From contig NZ_CP053351.1 of NCBI RefSeq assembly GCF_013394655.1, forward strand, positions 558,001 to 622,000: a stretch of 64,000 nt of DNA. Direction: 5' to 3'. The position numbers and the translations under genes are program-made. A model generated the notes under the pieces. It was not told the origin of the DNA, did no database searches, and worked only from the letters and a program-made list of their open reading frames with translations. Below, piece after piece: positions 27,844 to 37,900 of the stretch (positions are counted from its first letter, which is position 1; each line of letters begins with the position of its first letter). The stretch is from Winogradskyella schleiferi. GTDB taxonomy: Bacteria > Bacteroidota > Bacteroidia > Flavobacteriales > Flavobacteriaceae.

Positions 27844-29046
27844 ATGAGTAAAGGTGTCGCTATTACTGGAATGGGAATTATTTCTGCAATTGGAAACAAT
27901 GTAGAGGAAAATTACTCATCGCTAATAGAAGGCAAAATTGGGATTTCAAGAATTTCCAAAATTCAAACCAATCATAAGGATGACATCATGGTTGGCGAAA
28001 TTGCTTTTACCAACCAAGAATTAGAACAACAAATCGGTCTTTCCTCAAACAACAATTATTCCAGAACGGCATTTCTAGGTGTTATTGCCGCTAAAGAAGC
28101 GCTCGATAATGCTGGAATTTCAGATATTAACAAGTACAAAACGGGCTTAATTTCAGCAACTAGTGTTGGTGGAATGGACATGACCGAAGCCTACTATTAC
28201 GATTATCCTAAAGATAAATCCATTCAAAAGTATATAGAAGGCCATCACGCTGGCGATTCTACCCAAAAAATCGCTGAGCAATTAGGTATCGAGCAAAGTT
28301 TAGTGACTACCATAAGTACCGCATGTTCTTCTGCGGCCAATGCTATAATGCTTGGTGCACGATTAATAAAATCTGGAAAACTAGACAGGGTGATCGTTGG
28401 TGGTGCAGACTGCTTATCGAAATTTACAATTAACGGTTTTAAATCGTTGATGATTTTATCCGATACTTATAATTCGCCATTCGATGAGAATCGAAAAGGT
28501 CTAAATTTAGGAGAAGCGGCTGCTTTTCTAGTATTGGAATCAGATAAGGTTATAGAATCCGAAAATAAACCTGTTTTGGCCTATGTGAAAGGTTATGGTA
28601 ATGCCAATGACGCTTATCATCAAACGGCATCGTCCGACAATGGGGAAGGCGCAACCTTAGCCATGCAACAAGCATTAAAAGTTGCCGATCTATCTTCAGA
28701 TGATATTAGTTATATCAATGCACATGGAACCGCAACGGGAAATAACGATTTATCTGAAGGTAGAGCCATACTAAGAGTTTTTGAAAATAGTGTTCCCGAT
28801 TTTAGTTCAACAAAAGCCTATACTGGACATACGCTTGCGGCCGCTGGAGCTATTGAAGCTGTATATTCAATTTTAGCACTTCAAAATAATGTGGTTTATC
28901 CTAATTTGAATTTTAAAACCCAAATGAAGGAATTTAGCATAACGCCACAATTAGAACTTAAAGAAAAAGACTTACAAACCATTATGTCAAATTCTTTTGG
29001 TTTTGGTGGAAATTGTTCAACCCTAATTTTTTCAAAAAAACAATGA
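27844..29046 (+). CDS. Ketosynthase of a KS-CLF pair (ApeO-like)
   Basis: 400 residues with a complete triad: Cys161 (STACSSAANAIM), His294 (NAHGTATGNND) and His329 (YTGHTLAAAGA). It overlaps the following gene by four bases (ATGA), and that gene encodes a ketosynthase-like protein with no catalytic residues. This is the arrangement of a type II ketosynthase and chain length factor. It should make the polyene chain by repeated malonyl addition. Confidence 0.88.
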   Translation: MSKGVAITGMGIISAIGNNVEENYSSLIEGKIGISRISKIQTNHKDDIMVGEIAFTNQELEQQIGLSSNNNYSRTAFLGVIAAKEALDNAGISDINKYKTGLISATSVGGMDMTEAYYYDYPKDKSIQKYIEGHHAGDSTQKIAEQLGIEQSLVTTISTACSSAANAIMLGARLIKSGKLDRVIVGGADCLSKFTINGFKSLMILSDTYNSPFDENRKGLNLGEAAAFLVLESDKVIESENKPVLAYVKGYGNANDAYHQTASSDNGEGATLAMQQALKVADLSSDDISYINAHGTATGNNDLSEGRAILRVFENSVPDFSSTKAYTGHTLAAAGAIEAVYSILALQNNVVYPNLNFKTQMKEFSITPQLELKEKDLQTIMSNSFGFGGNCSTLIFSKKQ

Positions 29047-30107
29047 AAAAGGTTTATATAAATAGCGTTTGCTCTATTTCATCACAGAAAACCTTTGATA
29101 ATTCAGTGTTTTTAGATGATATCATTTTTCATGAGGATAATGTAATTCCTGCCGTGAATCCTAACTATAGGGATTTTATTCCTCCAGCCGAATCCCGTAG
29201 AATGGCAAGAGGTGTTAAAATGGGCGTTGCGGCTTCAAAAATCGCTTTAAAAGAAGCGGATTTAGAAACTGTGGATGCCATAATCACAGGAACAGGAATG
29301 GGCTGCCAGAGAGATTCTGAAAAGTTTTTGAGTGCACTCATTGATAATGATGAACAATTTTTAACACCAACGTCATTTATTCAATCAACACACAACACAG
29401 TGGGAGGACAAATAGCGTTAAGTCTGCAATGTAAAGGGTATAACTTTACCTATGTGCATTCAAGTATTTCTTTTGAGTCGGCTGTTTTGGATGCTAAATT
29501 GATGTTGGAAAACGATGAAGCCAACCATATATTAGTTGGCGGTGTTGATGAAATTGGAGATTACACAGCTACGTTACATAAACTTATCAATCATATAAAG
29601 GCAGAGAAAATAGGGTCTAAAAAGTTGTTGCAATCGCAGACAGCAGGTACTATATCTAGCGAAGGTGGAAATTTCTTTGTGTTATCAAATGAAATGAAAA
29701 CGTCTAGCTATGCTGAAATTGTTGCTATAGATACCTATAATACCTTAGGAGATTCAAAAATAACCGAGCTTGCCAAAACCTTCTTACAAGAAAATAACTT
29801 GGACCTTGCAGCTGTTGATTTAGTCGTTTTAGGAAATAATGGTGATGTTACTTATGATGGGTTTTATAATGAATTAAGTTCGGGGATTTTCAAGAATACG
29901 CAACAAGTATATTATAAACATTTGTGCGGCGAATTTATGACCGCATCCTCATTCGGCGTTTGGTTGGCATCAAAAATTCTAAAAACCCAAAAGCTTCCTG
30001 AAGTTGTAAAACTTAACGATTTGCAAGTTTCAAATTATAAAACTATTTTACTATACAATCAGTATCGTGGAGAAAATCATAGTTTTACTTTACTTCGTAA
30101 ATGCTAA
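29043..30107 (+). CDS. Chain length factor (ApeC-like, inactive ketosynthase)
   Basis: About 355 residues of thiolase fold. Where an active enzyme has Cys there is YVHSSISFESAVL, and the His region reads VVLGNNGDVTYDG, so neither catalytic residue is kept. It is expected to form a heterodimer with the preceding ketosynthase and to set chain length. ATG 29043 overlaps the stop of the partner gene, which favours it over the TTG at 29013. Confidence 0.85.
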   Translation: MKKVYINSVCSISSQKTFDNSVFLDDIIFHEDNVIPAVNPNYRDFIPPAESRRMARGVKMGVAASKIALKEADLETVDAIITGTGMGCQRDSEKFLSALIDNDEQFLTPTSFIQSTHNTVGGQIALSLQCKGYNFTYVHSSISFESAVLDAKLMLENDEANHILVGGVDEIGDYTATLHKLINHIKAEKIGSKKLLQSQTAGTISSEGGNFFVLSNEMKTSSYAEIVAIDTYNTLGDSKITELAKTFLQENNLDLAAVDLVVLGNNGDVTYDGFYNELSSGIFKNTQQVYYKHLCGEFMTASSFGVWLASKILKTQKLPEVVKLNDLQVSNYKTILLYNQYRGENHSFTLLRKC

Positions 30108-30877
30108 ATTATAAATCAGTTAATATAATTACAGTTATCCTTTTGCTTGTTTTTCTTCTAACGAGCTACTTTTATAGATTAACGTTTTGGTTTTTAATAA
30201 TTATCCCCATTTTTTGGTTTCTAGTGACACTTGCGGGTTCGTTTTTTATTCAATGGAACTATCATTTCAAGTCATTGCATTCCAATAAATCAATTAAGGA
30301 GAACCAAGTAGCCATAACATTTGATGATGGTCCACATCCAGAATTCACACCTAAAGCACTTGAGCTTTTAAAAAAACACAATGCCAAAGCTACATTTTTC
30401 TGTATCGGAAAATATATTGAAGCGTATCCGGAAGTGTTCAACGACATCTTAGAGCAAGGTCATACTGTTGGAAATCATACCTATTCCCATGGAAATAATT
30501 TTGGTTTTCTTAAAACTGAAAACGTAATTAAAGAATTGCAACAAACAAATAAAATTGTAAAAGATAGCAAAGGTCTCACCATGAAACTTTACCGACCAGC
30601 TTTTGCTGTCACTAATCCAAGAATAAAAAAAGCAATTATAGCCACTCAATTGCAACCCATTGGTTGGCGTGTTCGCTCATTGGATACCACTTCCAGAACG
30701 GCTGAAGCCATTTTTAAACGCACAACCAAAAATCTTTCTAAAGGCGATGTGATTTTACTTCATGATACAAGTTCAAAATCAATAGTGGTGTTGGAACGGT
30801 TATTGCTATTTTTACAAGAACAACATATCGAATCTGTTACTGTGGATTCTTTATTCAACATCAAAGCTTATGCGTAA
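30101..30877 (+). CDS. Membrane-anchored polysaccharide deacetylase-like (NodB) protein
   Basis: 258 residues. Two hydrophobic N-terminal segments (residues 7-50) anchor it. The NodB domain has ITFDDGPHPEF with Asp75-Asp76 and the metal pair His126 and His130 in GNHTYSH, so the zinc site is intact. The family removes acetyl or acyl groups from sugars or related compounds. In a pigment cluster it may act on a protected intermediate or on the cell wall during export. It overlaps the genes on both sides. Confidence 0.8.
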   Translation: MLNYKSVNIITVILLLVFLLTSYFYRLTFWFLIIIPIFWFLVTLAGSFFIQWNYHFKSLHSNKSIKENQVAITFDDGPHPEFTPKALELLKKHNAKATFFCIGKYIEAYPEVFNDILEQGHTVGNHTYSHGNNFGFLKTENVIKELQQTNKIVKDSKGLTMKLYRPAFAVTNPRIKKAIIATQLQPIGWRVRSLDTTSRTAEAIFKRTTKNLSKGDVILLHDTSSKSIVVLERLLLFLQEQHIESVTVDSLFNIKAYA

Positions 30878-31487
30878 TATTGTTTATATCCTATGCTTTA
30901 TGGTTACTGCGTTAAATGCGCAGACCAAAATGAGTAATGCAGAATCGGCTGATTTAAAGGCCAAAGTCAAAGCACAAGCCTTTGCTATAAGCACTTTAAC
31001 GAGTGACTTTACGCAATATAAGCATCTAGATTTTTTAGCCAACGATATTGTGACTTCAGGGAAACTGGCCTATAAATCGCCTAATATGGTAAAATGGGAG
31101 TATTTGAATCCTTTTAAATATTCGGTTTTGTTCAAAAACGATAAACTCTTTATTAATGATGAAGGCAACAAAAGTGACGTTGATTTGAGTTCTAATAAGA
31201 TGTTTAAACAACTCAACATACTCATCATAAATAGTGTAAAAGGAGATATGTTTGATGATGATAAATTCGAGATTGCCTATTTTAAAAAAGATAAAAACGG
31301 CGAAGTGCATTTTAGCCCTAAAGACAATGAATTTGCAAAATATATAAAGTCATTTCATATTTTGTTTAATGACGAAGGCGCTGTTATGGAATTAAAAATG
31401 ATTGAACCTTCTGAAGATTACACCAGAATTGTTTTTAGCAACAGAAAAATAAACACCAAGTTATCTGATGCGCTATTTACTGAATAG
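30870..31487 (+). CDS. LolA-like periplasmic lipoprotein/lipid carrier
   Basis: 205 residues with a signal peptide (cleavage near NAQ at residue 16). The fold is recognised from STLTSDFTQYKHLDFLANDI and SGKLAYKSPNMVKWEYLNP, as in LolA. Cluster-encoded LolA-like proteins are known from aryl polyene loci and probably carry the lipid-like pigment through the periplasm. It overlaps the lipoprotein gene that follows by 20 bases. Confidence 0.85.
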   Translation: MRNIVYILCFMVTALNAQTKMSNAESADLKAKVKAQAFAISTLTSDFTQYKHLDFLANDIVTSGKLAYKSPNMVKWEYLNPFKYSVLFKNDKLFINDEGNKSDVDLSSNKMFKQLNILIINSVKGDMFDDDKFEIAYFKKDKNGEVHFSPKDNEFAKYIKSFHILFNDEGAVMELKMIEPSEDYTRIVFSNRKINTKLSDALFTE

Positions 31488-32085
31488 TTTTGTTTTGTTT
31501 TTTATAGCCTGTGGATCGTATCCTAAAAAGCAGGATTTTCAATTAGTGAAGGCATCGAATGGTTTTGTTCAAAATCCGTATTTTTCGAGCGAAACTAAAG
31601 ATTATGTCTATAAAGCAAATGTTGCAGTTTATGGAAATGATTTTAGCGGTATTTTTATAGTGAAGAAAATTGGAAAGTCTAATCATCGCATTGTATTCAC
31701 TACGGAAATGGGAAATAAAATTTTCGACTTTTCCATTGTAAATGATACGTTTAAAGTTAATTTTATTCTTGACGCTTTGGATAAAGCGCTATTAAAAAAC
31801 GTTTTAGAAAAGGACTTTAAAGCACTTATTAAAGAAGAACTACCAGTTGTAAAATCCTATTTATCACAAGACACTTTGATTTATGAAACAAAGCTGGACA
31901 ACAAGAATTTTTTTTATTTTAAATCACAGCAATTAAACAAAATAGTACGTGTTGGTAATGGTAAAGAAAAAGTTGCTTTTTTATTTTCAGAAATTAGTGA
32001 TACTATTGCAAACCAAATTAAAATTGAACATTCAAATATTCAACTTAGAATTCATTTGAACTATTTGAATTTCAGCGAAAATTAA
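31468..32085 (+). CDS. Lipoprotein of unknown function
   Basis: 205 residues. The N-terminus has a short hydrophobic run and a lipobox-like FFIACGS, giving Cys15 as the lipid site. The rest is beta-rich with no known domain. The overlap with the LolA-like gene and the position before a barrel protein suggest a role as an outer membrane receptor for the carrier, similar to LolB in concept. That is inference only. Confidence 0.65.
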   Translation: MRYLLNSFVLFFIACGSYPKKQDFQLVKASNGFVQNPYFSSETKDYVYKANVAVYGNDFSGIFIVKKIGKSNHRIVFTTEMGNKIFDFSIVNDTFKVNFILDALDKALLKNVLEKDFKALIKEELPVVKSYLSQDTLIYETKLDNKNFFYFKSQQLNKIVRVGNGKEKVAFLFSEISDTIANQIKIEHSNIQLRIHLNYLNFSEN

Positions 32086-32236
32086 AGATTTTGTGCCGAG
32101 TAGAAGTCATTTTTTAGTTGCATAGCATCGCTACGGAAATTAAAAATGGCAAGGAGAAGGTGCAAAAGAGTAGTTTTTTAGCAAATTGAAATCGTATAAA
32201 TGAATTCTTTACATCAGTCTCAAATCAATTAACGAA

Positions 32237-32824
32237 ATGAAAAACTTATTTCTAGTATTAGCGTTTATTACCATTAGTTCAACCGTAGTTTCTCAAGTCG
32301 AAATTAGACCAGGTGTAAGAGGCGGAGTTAATTTTGCCAATCTTACCAATTCGAATTTTGATGATAAGGTAGATTTTTACATTGGTGGATTTGCCGCTAT
32401 TAAATTAGCCAATTTCTACACACTTCAACCAGAAATAAACTACTCAAGACAAGGTGGTAAAGCAAAATTTTCGGGATTTGAAAACCTCGAGATTCAATAT
32501 GTGGGTATGGCTATAACAAACAAATTCGCGCCTTTTAAGGACATGGGGCTAAATTTCATTATTGGACCTGCAATAAACATTAAAGTGGGAGATAATTTGA
32601 ATAGCTTTAATGATGACTTAGAAGATTTTGACTTTTTGTTTTTTGGAGGTTTAGGTTATGAGTTCCCTTTCGGGCTGGGAGTTGAAGCAAGATATAATAT
32701 CGGGATAGTTGATGTTTTTGGTAGAAACGTTAACACCGACGATTACGACGATACTAATATTGATAATTTAGTGTTAAACAAGGTGTTTCAAATTGGAGCA
32801 ACCTATAAATTCGATTTCAAATGA
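32237..32824 (+). CDS. Outer membrane beta-barrel protein (PorT/OmpA-barrel type)
   Basis: 195 residues with a signal peptide (ending near VSQ at residue 20). It has alternating hydrophobic strands (FAAIKLANFYTLQPEINYSRQ and GLGYEFPFGLGVEARYNIG) and ends with KFDFK, a beta-signal-like C-terminus. It is probably an eight-stranded barrel. It overlaps the dehydratase gene by four bases. It may help seat the pigment in the outer membrane. Confidence 0.8.
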   Translation: MKNLFLVLAFITISSTVVSQVEIRPGVRGGVNFANLTNSNFDDKVDFYIGGFAAIKLANFYTLQPEINYSRQGGKAKFSGFENLEIQYVGMAITNKFAPFKDMGLNFIIGPAINIKVGDNLNSFNDDLEDFDFLFFGGLGYEFPFGLGVEARYNIGIVDVFGRNVNTDDYDDTNIDNLVLNKVFQIGATYKFDFK

Positions 32825-33189
32825 GCAAATTAGATAACCTATATCAATTAGACGATTTACGTGTTGTAGATACGTCTGCCACAGCTAAAATCACAATTAA
32901 CAAAGACCATATCGTTTTTGATGGACATTTCCCAGACAATCCAGTAATGCCAGGTGTTTGTATGATGCAAATTATTAAAGAAATTACGGAGAAGATTACC
33001 GAGAAAACCTTGTTTATGCAGTCTGCCAGTAATATTAAATTTATGGCTATAATCAACCCGTTTAAGACACCAAAATTAGAATTGCAACTCGAAATTACCG
33101 AAACCGACGAAGGTTATAAAGTTAGAAACACGTCTAAATTTGAAGAGACTGTGGCTTTAAAATCCACGTCTAATTTCGTAACGAAATAA
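32821..33189 (+). CDS. 3-hydroxyacyl-ACP dehydratase with intact HFP motif (ApeI-like)
   Basis: 122 residues, hotdog fold. FDGHFPDNPVMPGVCMMQII contains catalytic His36 and the PGV turn. This is the only one of the three hotdog proteins of the array with the His loop, so it is likely the active half of a dehydratase heterodimer, partnered with one of the two ApeP-like proteins. It produces the trans double bonds of the polyene. Confidence 0.85.
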   Translation: MSKLDNLYQLDDLRVVDTSATAKITINKDHIVFDGHFPDNPVMPGVCMMQIIKEITEKITEKTLFMQSASNIKFMAIINPFKTPKLELQLEITETDEGYKVRNTSKFEETVALKSTSNFVTK

Positions 33190-33195
33190 TCAAAC

Positions 33196-33693
33196 ATGAA
33201 GTTTTTAAATGTTCTCATATTAGCACTAAGTACCACGCTGTTCTCAACAGATATTAATACCGTTAGAAAAGCCTATAAAGAAGCTGCTCAAGATGATACT
33301 AAAATAGAGGCTTTTAACAAATTGCTTACTGACGTCACAAAAAATGATGATATGACTTTAGTCGCCTATAAAGGTGCTGCAATTACCATGTTGGCTAAAA
33401 ACGAGTCTAAAATTAAAGAAAAAAAAGCGCGTGTTGTCGAAGGGGTTTCTTATGTGGAATACGCTATTGAAAAAGCGCCAAACAATATCGAAATTCGTTT
33501 TATAAGGTTGGGAATCCAAGAAAACACGCCTAAAATTTTAAAATATAAAGAGAATATCGAGGAAGATAAACAGTTTATCTTAAAACAGTTTAAAAATATA
33601 AATTCTTCTAATTTGCGACATCACATCAAAGACTATATTTTACAGTCCAAAGCTTTTAGTGATGAAGAAAAATCAGTATTTTCGGGTCAATAA
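33196..33693 (+). CDS. Secreted helical protein of unknown function
   Basis: 165 residues with a short signal sequence (MKFLNVLILALSTTLFS). The mature part is rich in Lys, Glu and Ala and is mostly helical, with possible TPR-like pairs (YKGAAITMLAKNESKIKEKK and NNIEIRFIRLGIQEN). No catalytic residues are seen. It follows the dehydratase by six bases. Function is unknown. Confidence 0.6.
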   Translation: MKFLNVLILALSTTLFSTDINTVRKAYKEAAQDDTKIEAFNKLLTDVTKNDDMTLVAYKGAAITMLAKNESKIKEKKARVVEGVSYVEYAIEKAPNNIEIRFIRLGIQENTPKILKYKENIEEDKQFILKQFKNINSSNLRHHIKDYILQSKAFSDEEKSVFSGQ

Positions 33694-33713
33694 GACTTTA
33701 ATGTTTTAATGAC

Positions 33714-34910
33714 GTGAATAACCAACTTGTCCAACAAAAAATTACCGATTTAAAGGTATGTGTGTTAATCCCAACATACAATAACGAGTTGACTTTAAAA
33801 CGCGTTATTGATGGCGTTTTACAATACACACAGAACATTATTGTGGTTAATGACGGTTCTACCGATTCCACGTCAACAATTCTTGAAAACTATCCCAATC
33901 TCGAACACATTCAATTTACTCAAAACAAAGGTAAAGGGCAAGCGTTGCGTGCAGGATTTAAACATGCTAAAAGTTTAGATTATGACTACGTGATAACTAT
34001 AGATTCAGATGGTCAGCATTTTCCAAAGGATATTCCTACTTTTATCAATGCATTGGAAAATTCTGACGATAAAAACATCCTGCTCATTGGAGCTCGGAAC
34101 ATGAATCAGGAAGACGTCCCAAAGAAAAGTAGTTTTGGTAATAAATTTTCTAACTTTTGGTATTGGGTAGAAACAGGTATAAAATTACAGGACACACAAT
34201 CTGGATTTCGATTGTATCCGATTCATCATTTTAAAAACCTAAAATTTTATACCAATAAATTCGAATTTGAAATTGAAGTCATTGTCAAAGCTGCTTGGAA
34301 TGGTTCCCAAGTCAAAAATATCCCTATCCACATCTCCTATGACGAAACCGAACGTGTTTCCCATTTTAGGCCGTTTAAGGATTTTTCACGTATAAGCGTT
34401 TTAAATACATGGTTGGTTATTCTTACATTTTTGTATGTCAAACCAAGAAACTTTTTCAGGAAAATAAAAAAAAAAGGATTAAAACGATTTCTATTCGAAG
34501 ATGTTATTGGCAGTAATGATTCACCTCAAAAAAAAGCACTATCCATCGCTTTAGGTATTTTTGTTGGAATTACGCCACTTTGGGGTTTTCATACCATTAT
34601 CGTCATTTCCTTGGCTTTACTTCTGAAATTAAATAAAACCATCGCCTTTGCCTTTTCCAATGTCAGTCTTCCGCCTTTTATTCCATTTATAGTGTTGGGA
34701 AGTTTTATTTTGGGAAACATAATCCTCGGTCAAAATGAAACCTATAGCTTCGCCACTATCACAACCGATTTTGAAGTATTAAAACACCTAAAGACTTATA
34801 TAGTCGGAAGTTTTGCCTTGGCGGCAGTTTCGGCAGTTATCGCAGGCCTATTGAGCTATATTATATTTTTAATCCTTCGGAAGAAAAAAGTACGTGTGAC
34901 CAATGCATAA
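33714..34910 (+). CDS. Family 2 glycosyltransferase with C-terminal DUF2062
   Basis: 398 residues. The N-terminal GT-A domain has CVLIPTYNNELTLKRVI, VVNDGSTDST and the metal site TIDSDGQH. Residues 270-390 hold a DUF2062-type membrane region (ALGIFVGITPLWGFHTIIV). The start is GTG 33714, since no in-frame ATG lies before the domain. It may act on a polyprenyl or other lipid acceptor. Similar genes occur in aryl polyene clusters. It overlaps the exporter gene by eight bases. Confidence 0.85.
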   Translation: MNNQLVQQKITDLKVCVLIPTYNNELTLKRVIDGVLQYTQNIIVVNDGSTDSTSTILENYPNLEHIQFTQNKGKGQALRAGFKHAKSLDYDYVITIDSDGQHFPKDIPTFINALENSDDKNILLIGARNMNQEDVPKKSSFGNKFSNFWYWVETGIKLQDTQSGFRLYPIHHFKNLKFYTNKFEFEIEVIVKAAWNGSQVKNIPIHISYDETERVSHFRPFKDFSRISVLNTWLVILTFLYVKPRNFFRKIKKKGLKRFLFEDVIGSNDSPQKKALSIALGIFVGITPLWGFHTIIVISLALLLKLNKTIAFAFSNVSLPPFIPFIVLGSFILGNIILGQNETYSFATITTDFEVLKHLKTYIVGSFALAAVSAVIAGLLSYIIFLILRKKKVRVTNA

Positions 34911-37900
34911 TTTTTTCTACAACACATATCAATATTTTGTATCCCGAAAATGGCTTGGTCTTGGCATTTTAGTAATAGTGTTTGCTAGCTTAATATTCGT
35001 GGCTTCAAAGATTCAATTTGAAGAAGATATTAATAAACTTATTCCAACCAATAAGGACAATGAAGAATTTCAAAAAGTTCTTAAAAACGTCAATTTCACG
35101 GATAAAATCATCGTTAATATTACGAAAGAAAATGATGCTTCAGTTGACGATTTAACAAACTATGCATCGCAATTTATTGACAGTATTAATCAATCCTCCA
35201 GCAAATATATAGAGAAGATTCAAGGCAGGGTAAATTCGGATGACATTCAAGGAACTGCCAATTTCATTTATCAGTATCTACCATTATTTTTAGATGAAAG
35301 CGATTATGAAACTATTGCCAATAAAATTGAAAAGGACAGCATTGAAGCCACGACCTTAAAGAATTATAAAACCTTGATATCGCCTTCTGGTCTTATTGCC
35401 AAGGATTTTATTTTGAAAGACCCACTGGGATTATCATTTATTGCCTTAAAAAAACTGCGAGAGTTAAATTTTGGCGACAGTTTCACATTACAAAATGGCT
35501 TTTTGGTCAGTAAAGACGAGCAACATATCCTATTATTTATCACGCCTGCTTTAGAGACCAATGAAACTGCGGAAAACAGCCTTTTTGTTGAAGAGCTTTA
35601 TGCCACAAATGCTAAACTTAACGAAAGCTTCAAGGGTAAAGTGAGCAGCGAATATTTTGGTGGGACTTTAATTGCAGTTGCCAATGCCAATCAAATAAAA
35701 AGTGATATTCAGGTGACCATTAGTATTGCTTTGTCCATACTATTACTCATATTTATTTTCTTCTATAGAAAACTAACGGTTCCCATCATATTGTTTGTAC
35801 CCACTATTTTTGGTGGCCTTTTGGCCATCGTCATTCTTTTTTTAATTCGGGAAAAAATATCAGCCATTTCGTTAGGTATTGGTTCAATTTTATTGGGCGT
35901 CACACTCGATTATTCCTTGCACATTCTAACACACATTAGAAGCAACAATAATGTTAAGAATTTGTATAAAGAAATTGCAAAGCCCATTCTAATGAGTAGC
36001 ACAACAACAGCTTTGGCGTTTTTGTGCTTGTTATTTATTAATTCACAATCTTTGCAGGACTTGGGCATTTTTGCTGCCATTAGTGTTATGGGAGCTTCGT
36101 TTTTTGCCTTGTTTTTTATTCCGCAGGTTTATAAAGACCAATCCCAAAAAGTTAGTAAAACGACGGTTTTCGATAAAATTGCGGCTTATAATATTCACCA
36201 AAATAAATGGGTTGTTATTGTACTTGTGGTTTTTTTCGTTGGAAGTTTATTCACATACAATAAAGTTATTTTTAATAAGGATTTAAGTCAACTGAATTAT
36301 TATCCTAAAGATTTAAGAACAGCAGAACTACGTTTGGACAATTTGATTAACAGCACATCGAAATCCATTTATATTGCGGCTTATGGCAATTCTGAGGAAA
36401 GTACTTTAGAAGTTAATGACCAAATTTTGGAAAAGCTAGATAGCCTAAAAGCAGAAAATAAACTTATCAACTTCAGTTCCATTGGGACGTTTGTACATTC
36501 CAAAAAACAACAAATCCAACAGATTGAAAAATGGCATTCATTTTGGGATGCCAAAACCATTCAAAATACCAAAGACAACCTTATAGAAAGTGGCACAACT
36601 TTAGGTTTTAAACCCGAAACCTTCAAAAACTTTTACGCCCTTTTACATACGAATTTTGAACCGATAGCAATTGAAGACTACAAAGCCATACACACATTTT
36701 CTGTTGACGATTATATTGCCACAAAAGACAATTATACCACTATTACCACTTTAGTAAAAGTTGAAGATGGCGATGCTGTAATGGCGGCTTTTAAAAATGC
36801 AGCTCAAACTTTAGTGATTGACAGAAAACAAATGAACGAAACATTTTTGGGCAACCTAAAAACCGATTTCAATAGCTTAATTGGCTATTCGTTAGTTGTG
36901 GTTATTGTGCTTTTAATACTGTTTTACAAAAGCTTTTCATTAACCTTGGTCACGGGAATTCCAATATGTTTGACATGGTTATTGACCGTTGGTATCATGG
37001 GATTATTTCATTTGGAATTCAATATTTTCAATATTATCATCTCAACCTTTATATTTGGTTTGGGCATTGATTATAGCATTTTTGTAACTAACGGACTGCT
37101 TCATGAATACAAAACCGGCGAAGAATCACTGGCTACGCATAAAACCTCTATTTTACTTTCAGTTATCACAACTATTTTAGGCGTCGGCGTATTGGTTTTT
37201 GCAAAACATCCAGCTTTATATTCCATTTCCATAGTGTGCTTAATCGGTATTTTATCTGCCGTTCTTATTGCATTTACTATTCAGCCTTTGCTATTTAAAT
37301 TGTTTATTGGTAGTAGGACTAAACGGCCCATATCATTTCGATTATTGATACACTCTATTCTGTCGTTTGGTTATTTTGGTTCTGGAGGACTTTTCATCTC
37401 CTTGATTAGTGCCACATTATTGAAAATAATTCCTGTTAGCAAAAAGGTAAAAATGAGATGGTTTCATAAAGCTGTTTCTAAATTCATGAAATCGGTGCTT
37501 TACACGAATCCATTCCTAAAGAAGACCGTTCTAAATCCTACCAACGAAACGTTTGAAAAACCAGCTTTAATAATTTCCAATCACACCTCGTTTTTAGACA
37601 TTTTAGCTGTTGGAATGCTTCATCCGAAAATTATATTCTTGGTAAACGATTGGGTGTACAATTCGCCTGTGTTTGGCAAAGCAGTGCAAGCAGCCGGTTT
37701 TTATCCGGTCTCGAGTGGTATTGAAAACGGCGTATCCCATTTGCAGGAAAAAATAAATCAAGGTTATACATTAATGGTTTTTCCTGAAGGCACAAGATCC
37801 ACAACTAACAAAATGAAACGGTTTCATAAAGGGGCTTTTTATGTTGCCGAACAATTAAATTTAGATATTATCCCCATCTTAATCCATGGTAATTCGGAAA

